Source: Streptomyces qinzhouensis | GTDB taxonomy: Bacteria > Actinomycetota > Actinomycetes > Streptomycetales > Streptomycetaceae | Assembly (NCBI RefSeq): GCF_007856155.1 | Contig: NZ_CP042266.1 | Location: forward strand, 6,634,001-6,698,000 | Direction: 5' to 3' | Length of the DNA stretch: 64,000 nt | Shown: piece by piece, positions 26,151 to 34,591 of the stretch | Layout: each line of letters starts with the position of its first letter | Numbering within the stretch: the first letter of the stretch is position 1 | Notes under the pieces: model-generated | Told to the model about the DNA's origin: nothing | What the model saw: the letters and a program-made list of their open reading frames with translations, nothing else | Databases searched by the model: none | Translations under genes and position numbers: made by a program

Positions 26151-27313
26151 CCGAGTACATTCCCACCCCCGACGACCGGTTCAGCTTCGGCCTCTGGACG
26201 GTCGGCTGGCAGGGCCGCGATCCCTTCGGCGACGCGACCCGCCGGCCCCTGGACCCGGTCGAGACCGTGCACCGCCTCGCCGGAATCGGTGCGTACGGTG
26301 TCACCTTCCACGACGACGACCTGATCCCCTTCAGCGCGCCGGAGGCCGAGCGGGAACGCCGGATCGACCGCTTCCGCACCGCACTGGACGAGACCGGACT
26401 CGTGGTGCCCATGGCCACCACCAACCTCTTCACCCACCCCGTGTTCAAGGACGGCGCCTTCACCGCCAACGACCGGGACATACGCCGGTACGCGCTCCGC
26501 AAGACGATCCGCAACATCGATCTCGCGGCCCGGCTCGGCGCCCGGGTCTATGTCGCCTGGGGCGGGCGCGAAGGGGCCGAATCCGGCGCGGCCAAGGACA
26601 TCCGCACCGCCCTCGACCGGCTGAAGGAGGCCTTCGACCTGCTCGGCGACTACGTCACCGAACAGGGCTACCCGCTGCGCTTCGCCGTCGAGCCCAAGCC
26701 CAACGAACCCCGCGGCGACCTGCTGCTCCCCACCGTCGGGCACGCCCTCGCCTTCGTCGAACGACTGGAACGCCCGGAGCTGTTCGGACTCAACCCCGAG
26801 GTCGGCCATGAACAGATGGCCGGGCTGAACTTCCCGCACGGCGTCGCCCAGGCGCTCTGGGCGGACAAGCTCTTCCATATCGACCTCAACGGGCAGAACG
26901 GCGCCAAGTACGACCAGGACCTCCGCTTCGGCGCGGGCGATCTGCGCTCGGCGTTCTGGCTGGTCGACCTGCTGGAATCGGCGGGATACGCCGGGCCGCG
27001 CCACTTCGACTTCAAACCGCCGCGGACCGAGGACTCGGCCGGAGTGTGGGCCTCCGCCGCGGGCTGTATGCGGAACTATCTCGTCCTCAAGGCCCGGGCC
27101 GCCGCGTTCCGCGCCGATCCGCGGGTGCGGGACGCGCTGCGCGCCGCCCGCCTCGACGAACTGGCCGCGCCCACGGCGCCGGACGGCCTCGCCGGACTGC
27201 TGGCGGACCCCGCCGCGTACGAGGACTTCGATCCGGAAGCGGCGGCGGAACGCGGAATGGCCTTCGAGGCGCTGGACCAGCTGGCGCTGGACCATCTCCT
27301 CGGCACCGCGTAG
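26147..27313 (+). CDS. xylA: Xylose isomerase
   Basis: A 388-residue class I (actinobacterial) xylose isomerase that converts D-xylose to D-xylulose with two divalent metals. The sequence closely follows the well-studied Streptomyces enzymes. Examples are [16 protein letters not shown], catalytic H54 in [29 protein letters not shown] and [13 protein letters not shown] 26147 is chosen because AAGGTGG lies 8 bp upstream and the length equals the 388 residues usual for the family; a GTG at 26135 would add four residues. It is divergent from xylB and convergent with the ROK regulator. Confidence 0.97.
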   Translation: MTEYIPTPDDRFSFGLWTVGWQGRDPFGDATRRPLDPVETVHRLAGIGAYGVTFHDDDLIPFSAPEAERERRIDRFRTALDETGLVVPMATTNLFTHPVFKDGAFTANDRDIRRYALRKTIRNIDLAARLGARVYVAWGGREGAESGAAKDIRTALDRLKEAFDLLGDYVTEQGYPLRFAVEPKPNEPRGDLLLPTVGHALAFVERLERPELFGLNPEVGHEQMAGLNFPHGVAQALWADKLFHIDLNGQNGAKYDQDLRFGAGDLRSAFWLVDLLESAGYAGPRHFDFKPPRTEDSAGVWASAAGCMRNYLVLKARAAAFRADPRVRDALRAARLDELAAPTAPDGLAGLLADPAAYEDFDPEAAAERGMAFEALDQLALDHLLGTA

Positions 27314-27371
27314 GCGACCGTACGGCCGCACCCGGTGCGGTGGCGGTGTGGTGGCGGTGCGGTACGAGGCC

Positions 27372-27460
27372 CCCGGAGCCCGGAGCCCGGAGCCCGGAGC
27401 CCGGAGCCCGGAGCCCGGAGCCCGGAGCCCGGAGCCCGGAGCCCGGAGCCCGGAGCCCGG
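27372..27460. repeat. 7-bp minisatellite, 12.7 copies
   Basis: Twelve perfect copies of CCCGGAG from 27372 to 27455 followed by a partial copy. It lies in the 157-bp gap between the convergent xylA and ROK genes. Because 7 is not a multiple of 3, all three frames give the same PGARSPE heptapeptide repeat, which explains spurious frames here. Confidence 0.95.
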
Positions 27461-27470
27461 GCTTCCGGTG

Positions 27471-28889
27471 TCAGCCCGTGGCCGGGCGCGGGCTGTAGGC
27501 CAGAGGGTCCGTCAGAACGTCCTGGACGACCATCGCCGCCGCGCCGCGCACCGCGTCCGTCGCCGGGGACGCCGCGCGCAGCCGGGCGGCCGCCACGGGC
27601 CAGAGGCCGGACACGACCCGGGCGGAGAGCTCGCGGGAGGCGGGCGGCGCGAGCCACGGACCGAGCGGGCGGTAGATGCCGCCGAGGACGACCGCGTCCG
27701 GGTCGAAGAGATTGACCGCGCCCGACACCACCCGGCCCAGCATCGTGCCGCCCCGGGCCAGAGCCGACAGGGCCCGCTCGTCGCCCGACCGGGCCCGGTG
27801 GACCAGTTCCGACACACCATGGGCGCCGTCGGACTCGTCGAGCCCGGCCGCGCGCAGCAGCGCCGACTGGCCCGCGTACTGTTCGAGACAGCCCCGGGAA
27901 CCGCAACGGCACTCGGGGCCGTCCGGCGCCACCACGGCATGCCCGATCTCCCCGGCGAAACCGTGTGCCCCGCGCAGCAGTTCACCGTTGAGCACCAGTG
28001 CGCCGCCGACCCCGATCTCCCCGCTGACGTACAGGAACGTCCGGGCGTCCCCGAGACCACCGAACCAGAGCTCGGCCAGCGCCGCGAGATTCGCCTCGTT
28101 CTCGGCGCGCACCGGCAGCGCGGGCCGCTGCGGACGGTGGGCGGCGAGGGCCTCGGCGAACAGGCCCTCGGCGAGCACCCGGCTCCAGCCGAGATTGGGC
28201 GCGGCGCGGACCGTACCGGAAGCCACCAGACCGGGCAGGGCGAGCGCCGTGCCGACCGGGCGCAGCTCCTGCTCATCGGCGGAGGCCAGGGCGCGGGCGG
28301 CGATCCGGGCGGCACGGGCCAGCACCCGGGAGGGTGCGCCGCCGCGGTTGTCGAGATGCTCCACGAGCCGTACCCGGTCGGTGCCGGCCAGGTCGACGAC
28401 GCAGACGGACACATAGTCGACGTTGATCTCGACACCCAGGCCCGCGACCCCGGTCCTGGCCATCTTGAGGACCGTGCCGGGCCGCCCCGCGTGACCGCTG
28501 AAGGTCTTCCCGGACTCGGAGAGAAACCCGGCCTCCAGCAACTGCTCGACGAGGGAGGAGATGGCGGCCCGGGTCAGGCCGACCCGGGCCGAGACCCCGG
28601 CCCGGGTGGTCTCCCCGGCATCGCGCACCGCGCGCAGCACCAGGCTCAGATTATGGCGCCGTACCGTGTCCCGGCCCGCCTTGGGCTCCAGCGGGTCACG
28701 GCCGGGCCGGGCTGGGGGACGCCCGGCGGGAGGTCTGAACCGGGCGGCCGGTTCCAAGACTTCGGACGCGGCGGCCGTACCGGGAGGGGCGTGGGGCCGG
28801 TCCAGGGGGGTCCGTGGTGCGGCGACCGCCGCCGGGTGGTCGGCGTGGTCGGCGTGTTCGGTCCGCGCGGCGCGCGCGGTGTCGTCCAT
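27471..28889 (-). CDS. ROK-family transcriptional regulator, probable xylose repressor
   Basis: A 472-residue ROK repressor. After a ~70-residue low-complexity N-terminus comes a winged helix (about 75-135, with GVSARVGLTRAAISSLVEQLL) and a sugar-kinase-like domain (150-470). It has the ROK zinc motif CRCGSRGC and the sugar-site EIGH. Proteins of this type include XylR. Its location at the xyl locus makes control of xylA/xylB likely. The N-terminus may start further in, near the winged helix. It begins 6 bp after the ImmA/IrrE-type gene, so it may be cotranscribed with it. Confidence 0.85.
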   Translation of the reverse strand: MDDTARAARTEHADHADHPAAVAAPRTPLDRPHAPPGTAAASEVLEPAARFRPPAGRPPARPGRDPLEPKAGRDTVRRHNLSLVLRAVRDAGETTRAGVSARVGLTRAAISSLVEQLLEAGFLSESGKTFSGHAGRPGTVLKMARTGVAGLGVEINVDYVSVCVVDLAGTDRVRLVEHLDNRGGAPSRVLARAARIAARALASADEQELRPVGTALALPGLVASGTVRAAPNLGWSRVLAEGLFAEALAAHRPQRPALPVRAENEANLAALAELWFGGLGDARTFLYVSGEIGVGGALVLNGELLRGAHGFAGEIGHAVVAPDGPECRCGSRGCLEQYAGQSALLRAAGLDESDGAHGVSELVHRARSGDERALSALARGGTMLGRVVSGAVNLFDPDAVVLGGIYRPLGPWLAPPASRELSARVVSGLWPVAAARLRAASPATDAVRGAAAMVVQDVLTDPLAYSPRPATG

Positions 28890-28895
28890 ACGGCG

Positions 28896-29450
28896 TCAGC
28901 CCTGGGGTCCGCGGTAACCGAGGGAGGCCTCGATGCGCCCGGCCAGACCGTCCCGCGGCGCAGCCCCCCGCCCGGCGGCGCCGGAACCGGCCAGCCAGGT
29001 GCGGCAGCGGCTGCCGAGGAGGACGCCGAAACTCTCCGCCTCGTTCTCCTCGGCCTGGTCGAAACGGGTGCGCGCGGCGACCCTGAGGACCGTGTCCCGC
29101 AGATCGGTGTCGTCCGACAGCAGCCGGGCCGCGACGGCGGCGCCGTCGACATGGTGCGTGCAGTGACCCGCTTCCATATGCCACAACTCATGGCCGAGGA
29201 TGACGAGCTGGTGCGCGGGCGCGGTGCGCGCTTCGATCACGACCAGATCCTGATCGGCCATGTCGAGCCAGAGACCGCTCGCCGTACCCGCGGGGAAGGC
29301 GGCCGTACGGTAGCGGACCGGGCGGCCGCGGTGGTTGCTCATCGCCTCGCACAGGGCCGTATAGAGATCACCGGGCCGGGCCGGGGCGGGCAGGTCGATC
29401 GCACCGACCAGCTCGCCGCAGAGCCGACGCATCCGCTTGCCAATGCTCAC
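28896..29450 (-). CDS. ImmA/IrrE-type metallopeptidase
   Basis: A 184-residue protein with the zinc-protease motif HELWH at 87-91 and further conserved acidic residues (ENEAESFG) downstream. ImmA/IrrE peptidases cleave or displace partner XRE regulators, and in actinobacteria such pairs are often annotated as toxin-antitoxin-like. GTG 29450 is preceded by GGAGG at good spacing, which decides against the ATG-like extension to 29501. The XRE gene lies 109 bp upstream in the same direction. Confidence 0.83.
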   Translation of the reverse strand: MSIGKRMRRLCGELVGAIDLPAPARPGDLYTALCEAMSNHRGRPVRYRTAAFPAGTASGLWLDMADQDLVVIEARTAPAHQLVILGHELWHMEAGHCTHHVDGAAVAARLLSDDTDLRDTVLRVAARTRFDQAEENEAESFGVLLGSRCRTWLAGSGAAGRGAAPRDGLAGRIEASLGYRGPQG

Positions 29451-29559
29451 CGTTCTCCTCCCCTCCCGGACGGCTCCCGTCGGTGGCGGCCCCGTTCGCA
29501 CGGCGGTGCCACCGGCTCCGTCCTCCCTATCGTCGCGCGGAAGGGGGCCGGGGCTGAAG

Positions 29560-30243
29560 TCACGTTTCCGTCTGGTTCACGCCGCCCGGGGCCCCGGATT
29601 CGGCCGATTCGCTCGCCCGGGTGGGCTTGACGCTCTCCAAGAGCATGTCGAGCCATTCGGTGACCTTGTCGCGGTGCTTGTCGGTCGGCAACTGGGCGGC
29701 GCGCCAGGCGATACCGCGGACACCGTGGTCGAGGAGAAGCCGCTCCAGCGGATCGCCCTCGCCCGACCAGTCCTTGAGAAGCCTCTGCTCGGTCCGCAGC
29801 AGAGCGCCGTTGAGCGCCTCGGGGTCCTCGGCGGTCAGAAAACCGGCATGGACGCCGAAGAACCGCTGGATCGCGTCACAGTGCTCCATCGTCGGGCGGC
29901 GGTCGCCGTTGATGAGGGCGCCCGCCTGCTGCCGCGACATCCCGGCCCCGTCCGCGATCTCCTGCTGGGTGTAGCGGCGGCCGTTCGGCTTCACCCGCGT
30001 ACAGCGCAGCAGGTCGAGACGTTGCAGAAAGCGTGCCTGAAGATCGGGCTCCCCCGCCCGGCGCCCTTCGAGGAGTGCGGTGACCACATCGGCCGGCACA
30101 CCGGAGGCCTCCGAGAGCTGCTGGACGTCGAAGACCCCGCCGTGGCTCAGTCCCAGGCGGTCCGCGAGTTCGGCGATCCGGGCCACGGACGCCGCCAGAG
30201 TGTCTGCGGCCGCCGGACCCGGAACCGAGAAGCCGTCTGTCAC
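29560..30243 (-). CDS. XRE-family regulator paired with ImmA/IrrE peptidase
   Basis: A 227-residue DNA-binding protein. The helix-turn-helix lies in the middle (about 90-150, with YTQQEIADGAGMSRQQAGALINGDRRP) and the C-terminus ends in a charged tail. GTG 30243 has AGGAGA 8 nt upstream. It precedes the ImmA/IrrE-type gene, so it is the likely substrate or partner of that peptidase. Its ribosome site touches the left end of the inverted-repeat element at 30255, so its promoter must lie in or beyond that element. Confidence 0.82.
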   Translation of the reverse strand: MTDGFSVPGPAAADTLAASVARIAELADRLGLSHGGVFDVQQLSEASGVPADVVTALLEGRRAGEPDLQARFLQRLDLLRCTRVKPNGRRYTQQEIADGAGMSRQQAGALINGDRRPTMEHCDAIQRFFGVHAGFLTAEDPEALNGALLRTEQRLLKDWSGEGDPLERLLLDHGVRGIAWRAAQLPTDKHRDKVTEWLDMLLESVKPTRASESAESGAPGGVNQTET

Positions 30244-30254
30244 CAGTAGGTCTC

Positions 30255-30520
30255 CTAGGTCGCTTCTTGTGGATCTTGCCGGGCTCGCATGCCCTGGCAC
30301 CGCACCTCGCTGCGTTGTCGTCAGTCGCCTACGGCCCCCTGGGCCTGGCGGCCCGGGAGGTACCCCCACCGCGTGGACTCCATCCTCCGCCTTGCGATGC
30401 ACGGCACCAGACCCTCCCCCTACGCCCAGGGGGCGTGAGAGGTGCCCCCACCCCTACGCCCGGAGGGCGTGGGGGGACCCCCACTCACTGATCCGGCCTG
30501 ATCCACAAGAAACTCCCTAG
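30255..30520. mobile_element. Putative MITE-like element with 21-bp terminal inverted repeats
   Basis: Termini 30255-30275 and 30500-30520 are inverted repeats matching at 18 of 21 positions, including 12 perfect inner bases (TTCTTGTGGATC). The interior carries no gene. It contains two ~33-bp direct copies of CCCTACGCCC-type sequence (about 30418-30483). I believe similar interior sequence recurs in other Streptomyces intergenic regions, but could not verify this. It is 266 bp long with no transposase. It fills most of the 498-bp gap between two divergent regulator genes. Confidence 0.5.
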
Positions 30521-30645
30521 ATCACGCGAGAGGGCTCCGCACACAGTTGGCTGCCCGGAGATTAACGGTTCCGGAGCCGGGCAACCAGCTTTTGCCACAT
30601 CTGTGGCGAGAATCCAGCGGTCGGGGGCGCGGAATGCCACGATAG

Positions 30646-30675
30646 TTGACATGCTCTGCCGAGCAGGAGCAGGAT
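30646..30675 (+). promoter_or_regulatory. HrdB-type promoter of the MmyB-like regulator
   Basis: TTGACA (30646-30651), 18-bp spacer, CAGGAT (30670-30675). The spacer begins with the small inverted repeat TGCTC-TGCC-GAGCA (30652-30665), which could be an operator between the two boxes. The start codon at 30742 is 66 nt downstream. Confidence 0.6.
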
Positions 30676-30741
30676 CGCGGGGCGGGGTGAAGATCAGCAG
30701 ACGCCGCCGCAGCGCGACATTCGAGAAGGGTGGCGTTCTCG

Positions 30742-31833
30742 ATGACACATGAGACGGGGGCCGACCGTCCTGGTGTCCACGGGCGTCGGGGGTGCACGGC
30801 GGCCGGGGCCGGCCGTGGCACGCTCCGTGCGAGGAGATTCGCCGATCTGGTGCGGGGACGCCGTGAGGAACTCGGGCTCAGCGTGGCCGATGTGGCGGCG
30901 CGGCTGGAGATCAGCATCCGGACCTACGGCTCCTGGGAGCGCACCCCGGCCCAGGAGTGGACCGAGGAGCGGCTCCATGCCCTGGTGAAGGCGCTGGAGA
31001 TGACGGACCAGCAGGGCGGCTGGCTGTTCCGGCTCGCGGTCGACCGTGAGATGCCGGCACCGGCGCACACACCGTCGGCCCGTAAGAAGGACGTCCTCCC
31101 GCTGGGGCCCGCGCGGCCCTCCGGCGCGGCCTTCCCGCGCCGGACGCCGGTCGGGCCGCTGCTGCCCTTCCCGCCGTCCACCTCCTCGCTGCCGAAGGCC
31201 GCCGCGCCCGCACCGCCCAGCGACCCCGCCACCCAGGCCTATCTGCGGGACTACGCGGTGATGATGGACGCGGTGCCGCTGCCCTCGGTGCTCTTCGACC
31301 GGCGCTGGGACGTGGCCCATGCCAACCCCGCCTACCAGGAACTCTTCCGCGATGTGAGCGGGCATCCGACGGCCATGCCCGACCAGAACTTCCTGCGGTT
31401 CGTGCTCTTCCACCCCGACGCGGGCGCCGTCCTCGGCGACCGGGAGACCGGCTGGTGCCTGCCGCTGCTCGCGCAGTTGGAGACGGCGCTCGAGCGGTAC
31501 GCCGACGACAGTGTGCTTCAGGCCATTCGCCAGGAGATCGAAGACGACCCGATCATGGACGCCGCCTACCGCTGCGGGCTGCCGCACTGGGTCCGGGCGA
31601 CCGGCGCCGCCGCGGTCCACCACGACGGAGCCGTCCGGACGGTGTACCACCCCGACCCCCGCTGGGGCCGGGCCGAGTGCCGGATCGTCGACGAGACCCC
31701 GGCGACGCTGGAGGACTGCGGCTTCACCCGGATGACGATGGTGCTGCGCGAGCACCGGGCGCCGACCCCCGGTGCGCCGGAGGCCCGGCGCAGGGTGTCC
31801 AGGCCGCATCTGCGGGCCGTCGGGGGAGCCTGA
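30742..31833 (+). CDS. XRE regulator with MmyB-like ligand-binding domain
   Basis: A 363-residue protein with an N-terminal helix-turn-helix (about 28-95, with VADVAARLEISIRTYGSWER) and a long proline-rich linker. The C-terminal half resembles the MmyB-type ligand-binding fold (about 165-340), with LPSVLFDRRWDVAHANPAYQ. MmyB is an activator in methylenomycin biosynthesis, and most relatives are of unknown target. I chose ATG 30742, preceded by AAGGG, over a GTG at 30730. Confidence 0.82.
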   Translation: MTHETGADRPGVHGRRGCTAAGAGRGTLRARRFADLVRGRREELGLSVADVAARLEISIRTYGSWERTPAQEWTEERLHALVKALEMTDQQGGWLFRLAVDREMPAPAHTPSARKKDVLPLGPARPSGAAFPRRTPVGPLLPFPPSTSSLPKAAAPAPPSDPATQAYLRDYAVMMDAVPLPSVLFDRRWDVAHANPAYQELFRDVSGHPTAMPDQNFLRFVLFHPDAGAVLGDRETGWCLPLLAQLETALERYADDSVLQAIRQEIEDDPIMDAAYRCGLPHWVRATGAAAVHHDGAVRTVYHPDPRWGRAECRIVDETPATLEDCGFTRMTMVLREHRAPTPGAPEARRRVSRPHLRAVGGA

Positions 31834-32084
31834 CCGCGGGGGACACCGGGGAGCGGTCCGGGCGGTGACGGGCCGTCTCCCTGCCCGCAGCCAACCGGAA
31901 TTAGACGTTCCGTAGGATTCGGGCCTTGTCACGGCCGGGCCCTGCCACGAACATGACCGCATGTCTCAACTGCCCCCCGCCGCAGTGGTGGGCGCCCGCC
32001 GGGCGGGGCGGTCCTCCCGTATGCCCGGCCGGTGTCTGCCGCGTACCCGGTACTCCCGGCGCTCCCGGTGCTCGCCGTGCTTCC

Positions 32085-32127
32085 GAGGTCCAGGCCCCCG
32101 TCTTCCCCAAGCGGGGGCCTGGACCTC
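32085..32127. terminator. Hairpin terminator between convergent genes
   Basis: Perfect 16-bp arms 32085-32100 and 32112-32127 around an 11-nt loop, followed on the plus strand by a pyrimidine tract (32126-32160). It lies in the 376-bp gap between the MmyB-like gene and a small membrane-protein gene. Nothing else in that gap looks coding; a TAGGAT hexamer near 31913 is the only other signal noted. Confidence 0.7.
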
Positions 32128-32209
32128 TCCCCCTTCCCCATTTCCCCCGTTTCCCCCGTCCGCCGCGGTTCTCCGTGTGCCCCCGGGCGCCGTCGTCGCC
32201 CGGGACGGA

Positions 32210-32503
32210 TCACCGCAGCGAAGCCACGGCCCATTCCGCGGCAAGCACCAGGGTGACCCCGGTGCCGAGGACCGCCGTGGCGACTCTGGTCCGTCCGGCC
32301 TTGCTGAGTACCAGCGCGCTGCCCGACATGATCAGCGCGACACCGTAGAAGCCCATCGTCAGTACCGAGTGCGTGCTGTCGAGACGCAGGGCGAGAACGG
32401 CCCCCACCGAGACCATGATCACGGTGGAGAGGACGATCCGGATCCGGCGTGCCCGGCGTGGTGTGAGCCCCTGTCGTTCCGGGGCCGAATTGGCTTCCGA
32501 CAT
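32210..32503 (-). CDS. Small membrane protein of unknown function
   Basis: A 97-residue protein with a basic N-terminus and three hydrophobic segments (about 23-44, 49-68 and 73-95). No family recognised. TAGGGT on the minus strand (plus 32511-32516) ends 7 nt before ATG 32503, indicating a leaderless transcript and deciding the start. It stands alone between convergent and same-strand neighbours. Confidence 0.65.
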   Translation of the reverse strand: MSEANSAPERQGLTPRRARRIRIVLSTVIMVSVGAVLALRLDSTHSVLTMGFYGVALIMSGSALVLSKAGRTRVATAVLGTGVTLVLAAEWAVASLR

Positions 32504-32510
32504 GCGCGAA

Positions 32511-32516
32511 ACCCTA
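32511..32516 (-). promoter_or_regulatory. -10 hexamer of leaderless promoter
   Basis: TAGGGT on the minus strand, 7 nt before the start codon of the small membrane-protein gene. Confidence 0.45.
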
Positions 32517-32715
32517 TCCGTCCGGCCCTCGGCCGGGGGCTCCGCGGCCGGATCCGCGGCGATCACCGGAGCGGTCGTGCACCGGGCCCCGCCGGCGGGC
32601 CGGTGGAGCGGCCGCGGACGGCCCCGGCCCCGGCTCGGGACCCGCTCGGGGCCGCGGGGATCATGGTCGCCATGAGTGACGACGCCGGAGCGGGTCCGGA
32701 GAGCCGCGGAGTGCC

Positions 32716-33207
32716 TCAGCACTGTGCCTCCGTACCCCTGGGAAAAGGGACTCCGTACGGAATGCTCGAATGGGCCAGCTCGGCCCAGACGGTCCGGCCG
32801 GAGCCGTACAGGGCGGAGTGCGCTCCCCACGCGCTGGAGACCGCCTCCACGAGCAGCAGCCCCCGCCCCCGCTCCTCCGCGTCCCGGGCATGGCAGACAT
32901 GCGGGCCCGAGGGCGCGCATCCCTGGTCCCGCACGCTGATCCGCAGATGCTCGATGTCATTGAGCAGTTCGCAGCTGACCAGATGGCTGCCGCTGTGCAC
33001 CACGGCATTGGTCACCAGCTCGGATATCACCAGCATGGCGGTGTCGTGCGTATCGCCGCCGATACCCCAGCAGCGGAGCCGGTCGCGGGTGAGTCTGCGG
33101 GCTCGGGACACGTATTCGACGCGCGCCGGCAACTCGAAGCCGTACCGATGGTGGTCGGCTTCCGAGCACGGATCCAGGAGGGGGACATGGCGCGTGTCGT
33201 GGTTCAC
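32716..33207 (-). CDS. HATPase_c protein of second WhiJ-type triad
   Basis: A 163-residue single-domain GHKL ATPase of the anti-sigma kinase type. The N-box is VISELVTNAVVHSGS and the G-box ERGRGLLLVEAV. It is divergent from an XRE/DUF5753 gene with a DUF397 partner, repeating the arrangement at 5.7-7.5 kb. I chose GTG 33207 (VNHDTRH), but the exact start is uncertain because no strong ribosome site is seen; a TTG at 33243 is also open. Confidence 0.82.
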   Translation of the reverse strand: MNHDTRHVPLLDPCSEADHHRYGFELPARVEYVSRARRLTRDRLRCWGIGGDTHDTAMLVISELVTNAVVHSGSHLVSCELLNDIEHLRISVRDQGCAPSGPHVCHARDAEERGRGLLLVEAVSSAWGAHSALYGSGRTVWAELAHSSIPYGVPFPRGTEAQC

Positions 33208-33267
33208 ACCAACACTGTCCCGCTGCAATCGACATTTTGGCAAGGGTCACTGTGAATTTTTCAGAGT

Positions 33268-33275
33268 GGGCATAT
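33268..33275. promoter_or_regulatory. GGGCATAT motif shared with the first triad
   Basis: The 8-mer GGGCATAT lies about midway in the 126-bp divergent region between the HATPase and XRE genes. It equals the left part of the palindrome at 6982-6997. It is a candidate half-site for WhiJ-type regulators. Confidence 0.35.
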
Positions 33276-33333
33276 TCAGCGACACTGAGTGCGTGGCACA
33301 CTGCTCGCACCAGCACGTGGGGAGGTCTTCGAA

Positions 33334-34194
33334 GTGAGTGAACCGCGGTCCGCCCCCACGGTGGGGCAGGTCGTTCTCGGCAAGCGCCTGCAGGATCTGC
33401 GCGAGCGCGCCGGGCTCAAGCGCGAGGAGGCCGCCAAGGTCCTCCGCGTCGCCGCGGGCACCATTCGCCGTATGGAGACCGCCGAGGTCGCGCTGAAGAT
33501 CCCGTACGTCCAGCTGCTCCTGGACGCCTACGGCATCAGCGAGGAGGAGGCGCGCGGGTTCATCGAACTCGCCGAGGAGGCGAACAAGCCCGGCTGGTGG
33601 CAGCGCTTCCACGATGTGCTGCCCGGCTGGTTCAGCATGTACGTGAGCCTGGAGGGGGCCGCCAGCCTCATCCGGGCCTACGAGCCGCACTTCATCCCCG
33701 GTCTGCTCCAGACCGAGGACTACGCCCGGGCCATCATGCTCAGCGGTGCCATCGGGCAGACCGACCCCGAGGACATCGAGCGCCATGTGGCGCTGCGGAT
33801 GGAGCGGCAGTCACTGCTGCTCCAGCCCGATGCTCCCCGGTTGTGGGTGATCATGGACGAGACGGTCTTCCGCAGGCCCGTCGGCGGCCCCGGTGTCATG
33901 CGCGAGCAGATCGACAAACTGCTCGAAGGCGCCGAACTGCCCCACGTCACCCTTCAGATTGCGGAGTTCGCTTCCGGACACCACCCCGGCACCTACGGGC
34001 CGTTCGTGCTGTTCCGGTTCGCAGTCCCCGAGCTCCCGGACATGGTGTACAGCGAGTACCTCAGCGGCGCCGTCTATCTCGACGCCCGCCCCGAGGTCGC
34101 CTCGCACCTTGAGGTTCTGGACCGCATGGCGGCCCAGGCCGCGACTGCACAACGCACGAAGGAGATCCTCAACGATCTCCGCAAGGAGCTGTGA
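33334..34194 (+). CDS. XRE-family regulator with DUF5753 domain (WhiJ-type)
   Basis: A 286-residue regulator with an N-terminal helix-turn-helix (about 15-75, with REEAAKVLRVAAGTIRRMET). The DUF5753 domain (about 95-280) contains HFIPGLLQTEDYARA and ends LNDLRKEL. GGAGG 8 nt before GTG 33334 decides the start over the upstream frame at 33289. The DUF397 partner begins at the base after its stop. By analogy with WhiJ it probably represses its own divergent promoter and links to development. Confidence 0.9.
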   Translation: MSEPRSAPTVGQVVLGKRLQDLRERAGLKREEAAKVLRVAAGTIRRMETAEVALKIPYVQLLLDAYGISEEEARGFIELAEEANKPGWWQRFHDVLPGWFSMYVSLEGAASLIRAYEPHFIPGLLQTEDYARAIMLSGAIGQTDPEDIERHVALRMERQSLLLQPDAPRLWVIMDETVFRRPVGGPGVMREQIDKLLEGAELPHVTLQIAEFASGHHPGTYGPFVLFRFAVPELPDMVYSEYLSGAVYLDARPEVASHLEVLDRMAAQAATAQRTKEILNDLRKEL

Positions 34195-34431
34195 ATGGAT
34201 CACATATACAACGGCATGCCGGCCACCGAGCTGGGCGACGCGGGCTGGCACAAGCCATGGAGCGGCGGCAACGGCGGCAACTGCTTCGAAACGATGAAGC
34301 TGGCCGACGGCCGGGTGGCCGTTCGGCAGTCAGCGGATCCCGACGGCCCGGCGCTGATCTACACCCCGGGGGAGATCGCCGCGTTCATCCAGGGCGCCAA
34401 GTCCGGGAAGGCGGACTTCCTGCTGACCTGA
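34195..34431 (+). CDS. DUF397 protein, partner of the WhiJ-type regulator
   Basis: A 78-residue DUF397 protein of the ordinary single-motif type: WHKPWSGGNGGNCFE core, then LADGRVAVRQSADPDGP and the terminal EIAAFIQGAK helix. Its ATG is directly adjacent to the regulator's TGA, so translation is probably coupled. Compared with the paralogue at 5683-5979 it lacks the internal triplication. Confidence 0.9.
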   Translation: MDHIYNGMPATELGDAGWHKPWSGGNGGNCFETMKLADGRVAVRQSADPDGPALIYTPGEIAAFIQGAKSGKADFLLT

Positions 34432-34474
34432 GCCGGTGGTACGCGGTCGGGGCACGGGCGGAATCAGCGGAATC

Positions 34475-34507
34475 AACGGCGTGCGGGCGAGAGCCCCGCA
34501 CGCCGTT
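34475..34507 (+). terminator. Hairpin terminator of the second WhiJ-type operon
   Basis: Perfect 13-bp arms 34475-34487 and 34495-34507 with a 7-nt loop, 44 bp after the DUF397 stop. Confidence 0.75.
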
Positions 34508-34579
34508 CGTCTTCCCACGGTCCGCCCACCGGACGCGTCCACTCCCCGGGCGGACCGCATGGCGGGTACAGCCATCCCC

Positions 34580-34585
34580 TAGGGT
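34580..34585 (+). promoter_or_regulatory. -10 hexamer of leaderless promoter
   Basis: TAGGGT ends 6 nt before GTG 34592 of the exporter gene; no Shine-Dalgarno sequence is present. Confidence 0.5.
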
Positions 34586-34591
34586 CGCACC

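Noticed and set aside
27335..27498. Heptapeptide-repeat protein (PGARSPE repeats)
   Set aside because: Produced in every frame by the 7-bp tandem repeat between convergent genes; not a gene.
30255..30520. Small gene inside the inverted-repeat element
   Set aside because: The only open frames are short, lack ribosome sites and consist of His/Pro/Ala-rich low-complexity sequence.
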